This document shows positions 26,437 to 35,093 of a DNA stretch of 64,000 nucleotides, piece by piece (positions within the stretch are counted from its first letter, which is position 1; the number at the start of each line of letters is the position of its first letter). Below the pieces are notes generated by a model. That model did no database searches. It saw only the letters and a list, made by a program, of their open reading frames with translations, and was not told where the DNA came from. Source of the stretch: Clostridium sartagoforme (GTDB taxonomy: Bacteria > Bacillota > Clostridia > Clostridiales > Clostridiaceae); the NCBI RefSeq assembly GCF_004794105.1, contig NZ_SRYR01000001.1:930001-994000 (forward strand), given 5' to 3'. The position numbers were made by a program, and so were the translations under genes.

Positions 26437-27016
26437 ATGACTAAAGTTTCTTTGTTTTTTGGTGCAGGGGCTGAGGCCTCATATGGATTACCTTCAGGTG
26501 GAAAGTTTGCACTTGATATTTTTAGGATGAATACTAGTGATGATAAATCAATATTAAAGGAACAATTAAATAATATTGATAAACAATCGACTTATTCAAG
26601 GTGGCTACCAGAAGGATTTGATAATAGAAATAGTACCCTTTTTATTTACTCAAAGTGGCATAAAACCTCTAACCTCAGTTAAGATGTCTAAAAGGTATGT
26701 AGATATGTCTAATAAGTTTAAAGAGTCAGATATTATTTGTGTATGTGGCTTTGGATTTAATAGTGATGATGGACATATTAATGGTTTATTTAGGGAATTA
26801 ATTGAAGATTATAATAAGATTATATGCATATTGTATTATGTTGATGGAAGCCATTTTAATTTAAAAAGAGTACTGAATGAATATAAAGAAAAGTTAAGAT
26901 TAGATAATATATCGAACTTAAGAATAATAGAAGTAGATAGGAATAGAAATCAAACGGGAAGTCAGGATAAATGGTTCGAAGTAATAATAAATGAATATAA
27001 AGCATTACAGAAATAA
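26437..27016 (+). pseudogene. Broken SIR2-like (sirtuin-fold) gene
   Basis: The N-terminal frame (from ATG 26437) reads VSLFFGAGAEASYGLPSGGK, the NAD-binding start of SIR2-like proteins found in phage-defence loci. It continues to about 26617 (SRWLPEGFD). The rest of the family appears in another frame from about 26620: PFLFTQSGIKPLTS and IICVCGFGFNSDDGHINGLF, to the stop at 27016. The middle of the protein is missing, so an internal deletion with frameshift has inactivated it. The intact ancestor was probably a cytoplasmic NAD-consuming or NAD-binding effector. Confidence 0.75.
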
Positions 27017-27035
27017 CTAAACTTAATTTTTAAAG

Positions 27036-27071
27036 AAAGAACAGTTGAAATTATAGCTACTGTTCTTTTTT
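27036..27071 (+). terminator. Terminator after SIR2 remnant
   Basis: Stem AAAGAACAGT/ACTGTTCTTT plus T run, still intact although the gene is broken. Confidence 0.8.
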
Positions 27072-27126
27072 CTTAGGAGATAAATTGGAAAGATTATAAG
27101 CAAAAAGTACATATTTAGTATAAAAT

Positions 27127-27169
27127 ATGTAAAATACTTGATAATTATAGTAAAAACATGTAAAATACT
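27127..27169. repeat. 12-bp direct repeats upstream of ZIP gene
   Basis: ATGTAAAATACT occurs at 27127-27138 and 27158-27169, 31 bp apart, about three helical turns. Just after it, AAAATAATATTT is repeated in tandem up to about 27205. Possible regulator sites, but AT-rich chance is likely. Confidence 0.3.
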
Positions 27170-27221
27170 ATTATAAAATAATATTTAAAATAATATTTAA
27201 AATAATTAATATACCAAATTA

Positions 27222-27250
27222 GCATTTCTATATGTAATAAATAGAAATGC
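27222..27250 (+). promoter_or_regulatory. Hairpin in ZIP transporter leader
   Basis: GCATTTCTAT pairs with ATAGAAATGC (10 bp, 9-base loop), ending 25 bases before the start codon and not followed by a T run. It could be an operator or an mRNA hairpin. Confidence 0.4.
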
Positions 27251-27275
27251 ATTATGTAGAAAAGGGGGGATGGTA

Positions 27276-28055
27276 ATGAATATTTTAATAGGAATTCTAA
27301 TACCATTTATAGGTACATCATTAGGAGCAGCATGTGTTTATCTAATGAAAAAGGAAATGAATAAAAAGTTAAATAAAATTCTTCTAGGATTTGCTTCAGG
27401 AGTAATGATTGCAGCATCAGTATGGTCTTTAATAATTCCATCAATAGATATGTCTGAGCATATGGGGAAATTATCTTTTATTCCATCAGCAGTTGGAGTG
27501 ATATTAGGAATTATGTTTTTATTTTCTTTGGACAAGGTAATTCCACATATACATGTTGATAGTCCTACAGAAGAGGGACCAAAGAAATATAATTTAAAGA
27601 AGAGTACAAAGCTAGTATTTTCAGTAGTTTTACATAATATTCCTGAGGGAATGGCTGTAGGGATAGCATATGCAGCAGTTATGAATGAGGGAAATGCAAT
27701 AACTTTTGCAGCAGCATTAGCTCTTTCAATAGGTATAGCTATTCAAAACTTCCCAGAGGGTGCAATAATATCAATGCCACTTAAAAGTGAAGGGTTAAGT
27801 AAAAATAAGGCATTTATTTATGGAGCATTATCTGGAATAGTAGAGCCAATAGGGGCAGCACTAACTATAATGTTTTCTAGCTTTTTCACACCAATAATGC
27901 CATATTTACTTTCTTTTGCAGCTGGTGCAATGATTTTCGTTGTTGTTGAGGAATTAATCCCAGAGGCAGCAGGAGATAACAGTTCAGATATTAGTGCTAT
28001 AGCATTTGGTATAGGTTTTATAATAATGATGATTTTAGATGTAGCATTATCATAA
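27276..28055 (+). CDS. ZIP family divalent metal transporter
   Basis: 259 residues from ATG 27276; the GGGGGG run abuts an ATG at 27270, so the second ATG has better spacing. About eight helices. The metal-site helices are unmistakable: VLHNIPEGMAVGIA and IQNFPEGAIISMPL, and later VVEELIPEA. ZIP proteins of this ZupT/GufA type import zinc, iron or manganese. Single gene; no Zur or Fur box recognised. Confidence 0.92.
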   Translation: MNILIGILIPFIGTSLGAACVYLMKKEMNKKLNKILLGFASGVMIAASVWSLIIPSIDMSEHMGKLSFIPSAVGVILGIMFLFSLDKVIPHIHVDSPTEEGPKKYNLKKSTKLVFSVVLHNIPEGMAVGIAYAAVMNEGNAITFAAALALSIGIAIQNFPEGAIISMPLKSEGLSKNKAFIYGALSGIVEPIGAALTIMFSSFFTPIMPYLLSFAAGAMIFVVVEELIPEAAGDNSSDISAIAFGIGFIIMMILDVALS

Positions 28056-28089
28056 AATCAAAGATAATTATTAATGAACTATAATTAAT

Positions 28090-28126
28090 AAAAAGGGTAT
28101 TTTCATTTTTGAAAATATCCTTTTTC
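28090..28126 (+). terminator. Terminator after ZIP gene
   Basis: Stem AAAAAGGGTATTTTCA/TGAAAATATCCTTTTT with T run. Confidence 0.85.
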
Positions 28127-28137
28127 TTTATAATATT

Positions 28138-28162
28138 ACTTCTACAATGATGTAGGAGTTTT
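28138..28162 (+). terminator. Second short terminator-like hairpin
   Basis: ACTTCTACA-ATGA-TGTAGGAGT followed by six T, just downstream of the previous terminator. Confidence 0.5.
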
Positions 28163-28308
28163 TTATTTATACAAAGTACATTATTTACCATATAAATGTT
28201 AAAATATTTAATTTTAGAATTAACCTAATTTTAAATAGCTCTTAATTATAAGTTAACATAGTAAATTTACAATTAAATCATAACATTAAAGCAAAAGGTG
28301 GAGTGAAT

Positions 28309-28911
28309 TTGAACATTGCAGAAATATTGACGCAAAATCCTTTAATTGCAGCAGCGAAACATGAAACACTACAAAATGCTATTGATTCTAAAGCTTCTGT
28401 CATAATATTAATGAATGGAAAAATAAATGAATTAATGAAAGAAGAATTTCAAATATGCAATAAAAAAAAGCCTATATTATTACATACTGATTTAATAAAG
28501 GGGCTATCTAATGACAAGGAATCTATAAACTTCATTAAAGAATTTATTAATCCATTAGGAATTGTGTCAACCAAAAGTAATATGATAAGAGCTGCTAAGA
28601 AAAAAGGATTAGTCACAATACAGAGAATATTTTGTATTGACTCTGGTTCTTTAAGAACATCAATAGAAAGTGTAAGAGAAAATAATCCAGATTTAGTTGA
28701 AATAATGCCAGCTTTTGTATATCCAATGGTTAAAACTATTAAAAATGAAATAGATAAACCTATAATACTAGGTGGATTAATAAGTACAAAAGAGCAAGTA
28801 GTTGATATGTTAAACTCAGGATCTGATGCTATATCATGTGGTAATAGTAAGTTATGGAATATAGAAATAAAAAGAGATTATAAGAAAAAAGAAAATTTAA
28901 TATTTAAGTGA
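28309..28911 (+). CDS. glpP: Glycerol-3-phosphate responsive antiterminator GlpP
   Basis: 200 residues from TTG 28309, about 7 bases after AAGGTGGA; a GTG at 28303 directly abuts it. GlpP features: an N-terminal NPLIAAAK, LLHTDLIKGLSND, GIVSTKSNMIRAAKKKGL, VEIMPAFVYPMV and ILGGLISTKEQV. GlpP binds glycerol-3-phosphate and then leader mRNAs of glp operons to prevent termination. The next operon encodes glycerol-3-phosphate/glycerophosphodiester uptake and hydrolysis, and a leader with exclusive hairpins lies between. Confidence 0.93.
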   Translation: MNIAEILTQNPLIAAAKHETLQNAIDSKASVIILMNGKINELMKEEFQICNKKKPILLHTDLIKGLSNDKESINFIKEFINPLGIVSTKSNMIRAAKKKGLVTIQRIFCIDSGSLRTSIESVRENNPDLVEIMPAFVYPMVKTIKNEIDKPIILGGLISTKEQVVDMLNSGSDAISCGNSKLWNIEIKRDYKKKENLIFK

Positions 28912-28918
28912 TTAGTGG

Positions 28919-29030
28919 TGGAGATTTGAGAAAACCATTAATCATCTTCTAAGGGAAAGATGGTTTGTATAGTTTTTTGTTATGCACATACTTAAGGAAG
29001 ATGATTATAGTTTTTTTAGTCTCCATTTTT
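28919..29030 (+). promoter_or_regulatory. Leader with competing hairpins, probable GlpP antitermination target
   Basis: TAATCATCTTC (28939-28949) pairs perfectly with GAAGATGATTA (28997-29007), followed by TAG and seven T (29011-29017): a terminator. The same 5' arm can instead pair locally, ATCTT (28944-28948) with AAGAT (28957-28961), extended by AAACC/GGTTT. An outer TGGAGA/TCTCCA pair (28919-28924, 29020-29025) closes the region. Mutually exclusive stems right after glpP and before a G3P operon fit GlpP control. Confidence 0.65.
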
Positions 29031-29142
29031 GTTTTAATTACTTCAATATATAACTTTTTTCTATATTAACCTTACCTACTACATTTTAAATATCGAAATT
29101 TAAGGATTATATTACAAAATAAAAATGAAAAGGAGATTAGTT

Positions 29143-29973
29143 ATGAGATTAGTTTTATTAGGAGACTTTCATTATTCAGCTTTAGAGGAAAAGGATAAGA
29201 GCAAGGATATAGAGATATTTAATACTCGAGATAACTACTATGAAAAAGTAATTTCAGAATTTTTAACTACTGAAGGGGACTATCATATATCTTTAGGTGA
29301 TATTACAAACTTTGGCGAGAAAGAGGAACTTAAATATGTATTTAAATCTATGAAAAAAGATAATGTTAATTTTATTTATGTAATAGGAAATCACGATAGT
29401 TATAATTCATCAAAAAAAGAAATTTTAAGAGAAGTTAATCAAAAAAGGTACTTTTCAATTTTAGAAGAGGGAATAAAATTGATTTTTATAGATTCTACAT
29501 TAGAAAGTAATCGTGAGTGTTGGGCTGGATCAATAGATGAAGATCAACTTAAATGGTTGGAAAATGAAATTATATCTTCAAAGGAAGAAACAATTTTAAT
29601 TTTCTCACATCATCCAGCTTACAATACTACAGCTTTATCAACTAAGGAAAATTTATATATTAAGGAAATAGATGAACTAAATAGAATTTTAGAATTGCAT
29701 AAAGGCAGAGGAGTTTTTTTCTGTGGGCATAATCATCTTAACTCAATAATTAAGAGAGAAAATTGGCTTTTTGTTCAAACAGGAGCCATATTAGATATCA
29801 ATGCTTTTAGAGTTGTTGATATTAATGAAGATAATATAGATATTCATTATAAAGAAATTGAAGATGTAAATAATATTTCAAAGTTTATTGGTGAAAATAT
29901 GAATTATTTTATGATTAAAGAAGATGCAAGAGGAAGAGAAGAAGATAGAGTTTTATTAGTTTCTAATTTATAG
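29143..29973 (+). CDS. Metallophosphoesterase, possible glycerophosphodiesterase or cyclic-nucleotide phosphodiesterase
   Basis: 276 residues from ATG 29143, set by AAAGGAG at 29129-29135 (the ATG at 29125 precedes the RBS). All calcineurin-type metal motifs are present in order: GDFHYS, GDITNFGE, GNHDSYN, FSHHPAYNT, CGHNHLNS. CpdA and GpdQ belong to this class. As first gene of an operon with a Ugp-like importer and GlpQ, hydrolysis of glycerophosphodiesters or a related phosphodiester is the best guess. Cytoplasmic, no signal peptide. Confidence 0.85.
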   Translation: MRLVLLGDFHYSALEEKDKSKDIEIFNTRDNYYEKVISEFLTTEGDYHISLGDITNFGEKEELKYVFKSMKKDNVNFIYVIGNHDSYNSSKKEILREVNQKRYFSILEEGIKLIFIDSTLESNRECWAGSIDEDQLKWLENEIISSKEETILIFSHHPAYNTTALSTKENLYIKEIDELNRILELHKGRGVFFCGHNHLNSIIKRENWLFVQTGAILDINAFRVVDINEDNIDIHYKEIEDVNNISKFIGENMNYFMIKEDARGREEDRVLLVSNL

Positions 29974-29989
29974 TTGGAGGTAAAATAGC

Positions 29990-31072
29990 ATGGGAAAAAT
30001 TGTTCTGAAAAATATTAGTAAAAGTTATGACAAAGGAAATAATGTAATAGAAAATTTGAATTTAGAAATAGAAGATGGAAGTTTTACAGTGCTAGTAGGG
30101 GCTTCAGGTTGTGGAAAGTCTACAACACTAAGAATGATTGCTGGAATCGAAAAAGAAACCTCAGGCGAAATTTACATTGATGACAAGATGATAAATGGTG
30201 TAGAACCTGGAAAAAGAAATATTGCTATGGTTTTTCAAAACTATGCTCTTTATCCAACAATGACTGTAAGAGGGAATATAGAATTTGGGCTTAAAAATAA
30301 AAAAGTTCCCAAAGATGAAATTAAGAAAATTGTTGAAGAGATAGCTGATACAGTAGGACTTTCACCTTATTTAGATAAGAAACCACAGCAATTGTCAGGT
30401 GGACAAAGGCAAAGAGTAGCACTAGCTAGAGCAATGGTTAAGAAGCCAGCAGTATTTTTAATGGATGAACCATTATCCAACTTAGATGCTAAACTAAGGA
30501 ATCAAATGAGGGCAGAATTAATAGAGTTGCATAAAAAACTGAAGACAACCTTTGTATATGTTACTCATGATCAAGTAGAAGCAATGTCTATGGCAGATAA
30601 AATAGTTTTACTAGATAAAGGTGAAATAATGCAAGTTGCATCGCCTAAAGAAATTTATAATAACCCTAGAAATAAGTTCACAGCACAGTTTATAGGGACA
30701 CCACCTATGAATGTTATAGAGTGTGAAAAAATAGATGGATTCAATTTTAATAGCAATGCTAAATTCTTTGGGTTTAGACCTGAAAAAGCAAAGATATACA
30801 AAGATATGCCTAAATTTTCTGAAAATATTTTGGAGCTATCAGGTGAAATAAAAACTAAAGAAATGTTAGGTGCAGAGACTTTATATAAGATAAAAACTAA
30901 TGCAGGAGATATAGTAATTAAAACTTATGAAAATAATGATATAGAATCTGATGAAGTTAATATTTGTGTAGGATGTAATGATATAGTTTATTTCGATAAG
31001 GATGAAAATAGAATTGAAGATAAAGTAGATGTATTACAAGAAGATATTGAAGTATATGAGGAAGTAATATGA
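29990..31072 (+). CDS. ugpC: ABC importer ATPase, UgpC/MalK type
   Basis: 360 residues. Walker A (GASGCGKSTTLRM), Q-loop (VFQNYALYPTMTV), signature (LSGGQRQRVALARAMV), Walker B (VFLMDEPLSNLDAKLR), H-loop (VTHDQVEAM), then a C-terminal TOBE-like domain (FRPEKAKIY). The TOBE region is typical for carbohydrate/G3P importers. It overlaps the next permease start (ATGATG), so expression is coupled. Confidence 0.85.
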   Translation: MGKIVLKNISKSYDKGNNVIENLNLEIEDGSFTVLVGASGCGKSTTLRMIAGIEKETSGEIYIDDKMINGVEPGKRNIAMVFQNYALYPTMTVRGNIEFGLKNKKVPKDEIKKIVEEIADTVGLSPYLDKKPQQLSGGQRQRVALARAMVKKPAVFLMDEPLSNLDAKLRNQMRAELIELHKKLKTTFVYVTHDQVEAMSMADKIVLLDKGEIMQVASPKEIYNNPRNKFTAQFIGTPPMNVIECEKIDGFNFNSNAKFFGFRPEKAKIYKDMPKFSENILELSGEIKTKEMLGAETLYKIKTNAGDIVIKTYENNDIESDEVNICVGCNDIVYFDKDENRIEDKVDVLQEDIEVYEEVI

Positions 31073-31941
31073 TGGAAATAAAAAAGATAAGACCTTATGG
31101 GATGGTTGCTCCTGCCTTAATTATATTTTTAGTATTTTCAATTTATCCAATAGGATACATGATATATTTAAGCTTTCATAATTGGGATTTAATTAATCCT
31201 GTAAAGCAGTTTGTTGGAATGAATAATTTTAAAGATTTAATTAATGATGCATTGTTTTTGCAAGTAATAAGAAATTCAATAGTTTATATGATTGTAACAG
31301 TATTAGGTTCAATTATACTAGGTACATTACTTGCAGTTTTCTTAAATAAAGATACAAGGATTAGCAGAATACTTCAAAGTGTGACATTTGCTCCGTATGT
31401 AATTTCAATGGTATCTGTAGCTTTTATATGGCAATGGATAATGGATGCAGATTATGGATTACTAAATTACTTTTTAAACTTTTTTGGAATTAGTAATATT
31501 GATTGGCTTAATAATACAAGTATAGCTATATTTTCTTTAGCAGTAATATCAATATGGAAGAGTCTTGGATATAACGCATTAATTATTTTAGCTGCTTTAA
31601 AGAGCGTGCCTAAATATATCTATGAGGCAGCGCAAATAGATGATACTAAACCTATGAAAGTGTTTTTTAAGATTACACTTCCTATGATATCCCCGTCTTT
31701 ATTCTTTCTTACAATTATGAATATAATATCATCCTTTAAGGTGTTTGAAACAATTAGTCTTATTACTGCAGGGGGGCCTATAAACTCCACTAATACCTTG
31801 GTTTATTATATTTACGAATATGGTTTTAAATACAATAAGATAGGATATGCATCAGCAGCAGGAGTTATTCTATTTTTAATATTAGGTATAATGACAATTT
31901 TTTATTTTAAAGTATTAAGTAGAAAAGTTCATTATAGGTAG
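31069..31941 (+). CDS. ugpA: ABC importer permease, UgpA/MalF type
   Basis: 290 residues, six helices. The EAA motif is YEAAQIDDTKPMKVFFKITLP, followed by the AGGPINSTNTLVYYIYEYGF segment common to CUT1 permeases. Start at 31069 or 31072 (tandem ATGs overlapping the ATPase stop). Forms a heterodimer with the next gene product. Confidence 0.87.
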   Translation: MMEIKKIRPYGMVAPALIIFLVFSIYPIGYMIYLSFHNWDLINPVKQFVGMNNFKDLINDALFLQVIRNSIVYMIVTVLGSIILGTLLAVFLNKDTRISRILQSVTFAPYVISMVSVAFIWQWIMDADYGLLNYFLNFFGISNIDWLNNTSIAIFSLAVISIWKSLGYNALIILAALKSVPKYIYEAAQIDDTKPMKVFFKITLPMISPSLFFLTIMNIISSFKVFETISLITAGGPINSTNTLVYYIYEYGFKYNKIGYASAAGVILFLILGIMTIFYFKVLSRKVHYR

Positions 31942-31954
31942 AGTAGGAGGATAT

Positions 31955-32782
31955 ATGGATATAAAAAAGATCATATCAAAAATAGGCAGAACAATTATAA
32001 GCTTAATCGTATTTCTAGTGTTCTTTATTCCTTTTTATTGGATGGTAATAACCTCTATAAAAAGTTTATCTGAAACACTAACATTTCCTCCAAGTTTTTG
32101 GGCAGAGAAGATACAGTTTGAAAATTTCACTAAAGCATTAAGTACTGGACCATTTTTACAATATACAAAAAATAGCTTTATAGTTACATTTGCTACTTTA
32201 ATTCTTCAATTTATTACTGTAATCCCAGCAGCTTATGCCTTTGCAAGATATAAGTTTAAGGGAAGTAAATTAATGTTTGGATTAATAATGGCTACTATGA
32301 TGATTCCTGCTCAGCTAATTTTCTTACCAGTATTTATTATGTTTAGTAAATGGAAGATGGTAAATAGTTATTTTTCATTAGTTATACCTTTTGCATCTAG
32401 TGCCTTTGGAATTTTTATGCTTAGGCAATCCTTTATGCAAGTTCCACAAGAACTACTAGAAGCTGCAAGGTTAGATAATTCAGGTGAGTTTAAGATAATG
32501 TATAAAATAATGTTACCGATGGCAAGACCTACGTTAATCACATTAGGGCTATTAACTTTTATTAGTACCTGGAATGACTATTTTTGGCCTCTTGTATTAA
32601 CAACAAAGGATGTTATGAGAACTTTGCCAGTAGGAGTTGCAGGGATTGCTCAGGTAGATGGGGGAATATCTTATAATATTTTAATGGCAGGAAGCATGAT
32701 ACTAATAATACCAGTATTAATTATTTATTTCTTTGCTCAAAAGCATATTATAAAAGCTTTTACTTATATAGGAGATAAATAA
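31955..32782 (+). CDS. ugpE: ABC importer permease, UgpE/MalG type
   Basis: 275 residues, six helices, EAA motif LLEAARLDNSGEFKIMYKIM followed by LPMARPTL, and the MIPFW-like start FFIPFYWMVITSIKS. The ending AQKHIIKAFTYIGDK is usual for CUT1 partners. RBS TAGGAGG precedes ATG 31955, 13 bases after the UgpA-like gene. Confidence 0.87.
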   Translation: MDIKKIISKIGRTIISLIVFLVFFIPFYWMVITSIKSLSETLTFPPSFWAEKIQFENFTKALSTGPFLQYTKNSFIVTFATLILQFITVIPAAYAFARYKFKGSKLMFGLIMATMMIPAQLIFLPVFIMFSKWKMVNSYFSLVIPFASSAFGIFMLRQSFMQVPQELLEAARLDNSGEFKIMYKIMLPMARPTLITLGLLTFISTWNDYFWPLVLTTKDVMRTLPVGVAGIAQVDGGISYNILMAGSMILIIPVLIIYFFAQKHIIKAFTYIGDK

Positions 32783-32821
32783 ATATATTTATAAATTAAA
32801 GAAATTATGGAGGGGAAATTT

Positions 32822-34111
32822 ATGAAAAAGAGAATATTATCGATTTTATCAGCAGTTGTATTATCCACATCACTTGTTTTAGGAGGGTGTAGTGCCAATG
32901 ATGAGGCTCAAACTGAAGCCGGAGGAAAGGTTGAATTGAATTTCTGGTATGCATTTAAAGATAAAATTGAAGCTAATAACCAAGAGTTAGTTAAAGAATT
33001 TAATGAATCTCAAGATAAAATACATGTAACAGCAGAATACCAAGGAAATTATGCTGATTTGCACGCGAAAACTAAAACTGCATATACTGCAGGAGAAGCA
33101 CCAGAAGTTACTATAGTAGAAATAGCTTCTATTCAAGAATTTGCTGAATCAGGATTACTTGAAGATTTAACACCATTTGTAGAAAAAGATAAGGTAGATA
33201 TTGAAGATTATCAGCCAGGATTAATGGAAAACTCATATGTTAATGATAAACTTGTAGCTATTCCTTATTTAAGAAGTACACCAATTTTATATATGAATGC
33301 AACCTTACTTAAAGAAGCTGGATTAGACCCTTCAGGTCCAAAGAATTGGGAAGAGTTTGAAGAATATTGTAGAAAGCTAAGTAAGGATGGAGTAGTAGGT
33401 TTAACATATCCAGTATATATATGGGTAGCAGAAGGTTTCTTAGCTCAAGCTGGTGGAGGATCAATGATAAGTGATGATAAAACTATGTCTAACGTAAATA
33501 CTCCTGAAATGGTTAAGAGTTTAGAATTTGTTAAAAAGATGAGTGATGAAGGAATAATAAAAATATTACCAGCTGGTACTGAAGGAAATGATAAATTAAA
33601 GATAGACTTTAAAAACCAAAAGACAGCAATGTTCTTCTCATCAACAGCAGATTTAACATATAACCTGCAAGTAGCCAGTGAAAGTGGTTTTGAATTAAAT
33701 ACTGCATTTATGCCATCAGATGTAAAAGCAGCAGTTCCTACAGGTGGATCTAATATAGTAATGACTAGTGGATTATCTAAGGAAAAGCAAGAAGCAGCTT
33801 GGGAATTTATAAAGTTCATGACAGATAAAGAAAGAACTGAACAGGCATCAAAGAATACTGGATATTTACCAACAAGAATTTCAGCAGTTAATTCAGATAC
33901 AATGCAAGCATTATATCAAGAAAAACCTCAATTTAAGGTAGCTGTTGATCAATTACAAAATGCTAAGGGGCGACCTATGGTTAAAAGTTATTCAGAAATA
34001 GAAAAACTTATTAAGGAATCACATGAAAGAATATTATTACAAGGTGCAGATATAAATACTGAACTTACTAAATTAGATTCAGATATAAATAAATTATTAA
34101 GTGAAAAGTAA
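32822..34111 (+). CDS. ugpB: Extracellular solute-binding lipoprotein, UgpB type
   Basis: 429 residues from ATG 32822 (GGAGGGG upstream; 32807 precedes the RBS). Signal peptide with lipobox VLGGC-S. The mature protein has the family 1 pattern NFWYAFKDKIEANNQELVKEFNES and the UgpB-like SQDKIHVTAEYQGNYADLH, plus YLPTRISAVNS near the end. It captures glycerol-3-phosphate or a glycerophosphodiester outside the membrane for the UgpA/E/C transporter. Confidence 0.85.
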   Translation: MKKRILSILSAVVLSTSLVLGGCSANDEAQTEAGGKVELNFWYAFKDKIEANNQELVKEFNESQDKIHVTAEYQGNYADLHAKTKTAYTAGEAPEVTIVEIASIQEFAESGLLEDLTPFVEKDKVDIEDYQPGLMENSYVNDKLVAIPYLRSTPILYMNATLLKEAGLDPSGPKNWEEFEEYCRKLSKDGVVGLTYPVYIWVAEGFLAQAGGGSMISDDKTMSNVNTPEMVKSLEFVKKMSDEGIIKILPAGTEGNDKLKIDFKNQKTAMFFSSTADLTYNLQVASESGFELNTAFMPSDVKAAVPTGGSNIVMTSGLSKEKQEAAWEFIKFMTDKERTEQASKNTGYLPTRISAVNSDTMQALYQEKPQFKVAVDQLQNAKGRPMVKSYSEIEKLIKESHERILLQGADINTELTKLDSDINKLLSEK

Positions 34112-34138
34112 GAATAGTACAAATAGATTTTAATTAAA

Positions 34139-34250
34139 ATATACCACTTCATATTTTAGTATATTTCAAATGATTAAAGTATTTAAAAGCATATAAATGT
34201 ATGTGAAAGTATTTAAAACTATTAAGAAATATTAATTTGAGGTGGTATAT
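34139..34250 (+). repeat. Inverted repeat bracketing the ugpB-HAD gap
   Basis: ATATACCACTTCA (34139-34151) pairs with TGAGGTGGTATAT (34238-34250, one mismatch), enclosing AAAGTATTTAAAA repeated twice. It may be an mRNA structure that protects the ugpB end or weakens readthrough to the HAD and glpQ genes. Confidence 0.45.
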
Positions 34251-34282
34251 CCAATAAGACAAATAAAAGAGAGGACATATAC

Positions 34283-35080
34283 ATGAATATAAAGATGATT
34301 GTATCTGATTTAGATGGGACACTATTTAATAGTGATGAAGAAGGATATGATATTTCTACAGAACTTATAGAAAGAATAGATGATTTTAAGAAAAGCGGTA
34401 AAATATTTACAATAGCAACAGGAAGACCAGAAGAATCGAGTTTAGAAGTTATAAAAAAATTAAATGTTGATGTACCTTACATAGCATGTAATGGAGCAAA
34501 GATACTTGATAGATATGGGAAAATTCTTTATTCTAATACCTTTCCGTTAAAGCTTTGGGTAGATTTTTTAGAAAGAATTCAGGAAGTTGATCCAACTACT
34601 ATCTTTTATAATGATGGACAAGTCTTCTGTATGAAATATACAGAGAGAATTGTTATATTCGAGAAAAAGGAACTTGTTAAAAGCAGAGTTGTAGATAAAG
34701 AGTTTCTTAAATCAGATTTAAATGTAAATAAGTTACTGATAATTGGGAATGTAGAAAAAATAAAAGGATACTGGAACAAGTTAGATGAGTCTTTTAAGAG
34801 CCAATATAGATATATAATATCAGAAGATGATTATTTTGAGATAGTTAAAAAAGATATTTCGAAAGGGAATGCTTTAAAAAAGTTAAAGAAATATTTAGGC
34901 ATTAGAGATGATGAGGTTGTATCAATTGGTAATCATATGAATGATAAAGAATTAATAGAAGAATCATTTGTTGGTGTAGCTGTTGCAAATGCTGTTGAAG
35001 GATTAAAAGAAGTAGCTGACTTTGTAACAGAAGGTGAGTATGAACAAGGTGTTATTGAGGTAATTAAGAAATTTTCCTAG
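34283..35080 (+). CDS. Cof-type HAD phosphatase
   Basis: 265 residues. HAD motifs: I VSDLDGTLFNSD, II TIATGRPE, III lysine (KGNALKKLKKYLG) and IV IGNHMNDKELIEE. Cap type C2B. Such enzymes dephosphorylate small phosphates including sugar and glycerol phosphates. It sits between the solute-binding gene and glpQ; RBS GAGAGGA before ATG 34283. Motif IV has NHMND where GDGxND is usual. Confidence 0.88.
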   Translation: MNIKMIVSDLDGTLFNSDEEGYDISTELIERIDDFKKSGKIFTIATGRPEESSLEVIKKLNVDVPYIACNGAKILDRYGKILYSNTFPLKLWVDFLERIQEVDPTTIFYNDGQVFCMKYTERIVIFEKKELVKSRVVDKEFLKSDLNVNKLLIIGNVEKIKGYWNKLDESFKSQYRYIISEDDYFEIVKKDISKGNALKKLKKYLGIRDDEVVSIGNHMNDKELIEESFVGVAVANAVEGLKEVADFVTEGEYEQGVIEVIKKFS

Positions 35081-35093
35081 AGGGGGTATAGTA

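Noticed and set aside
27127-27210. CRISPR-like or regulated repeat array before the ZIP gene
   Set aside because: Only two 12-bp copies plus AT-rich simple sequence; no Zur/Fur consensus and no spacer structure.
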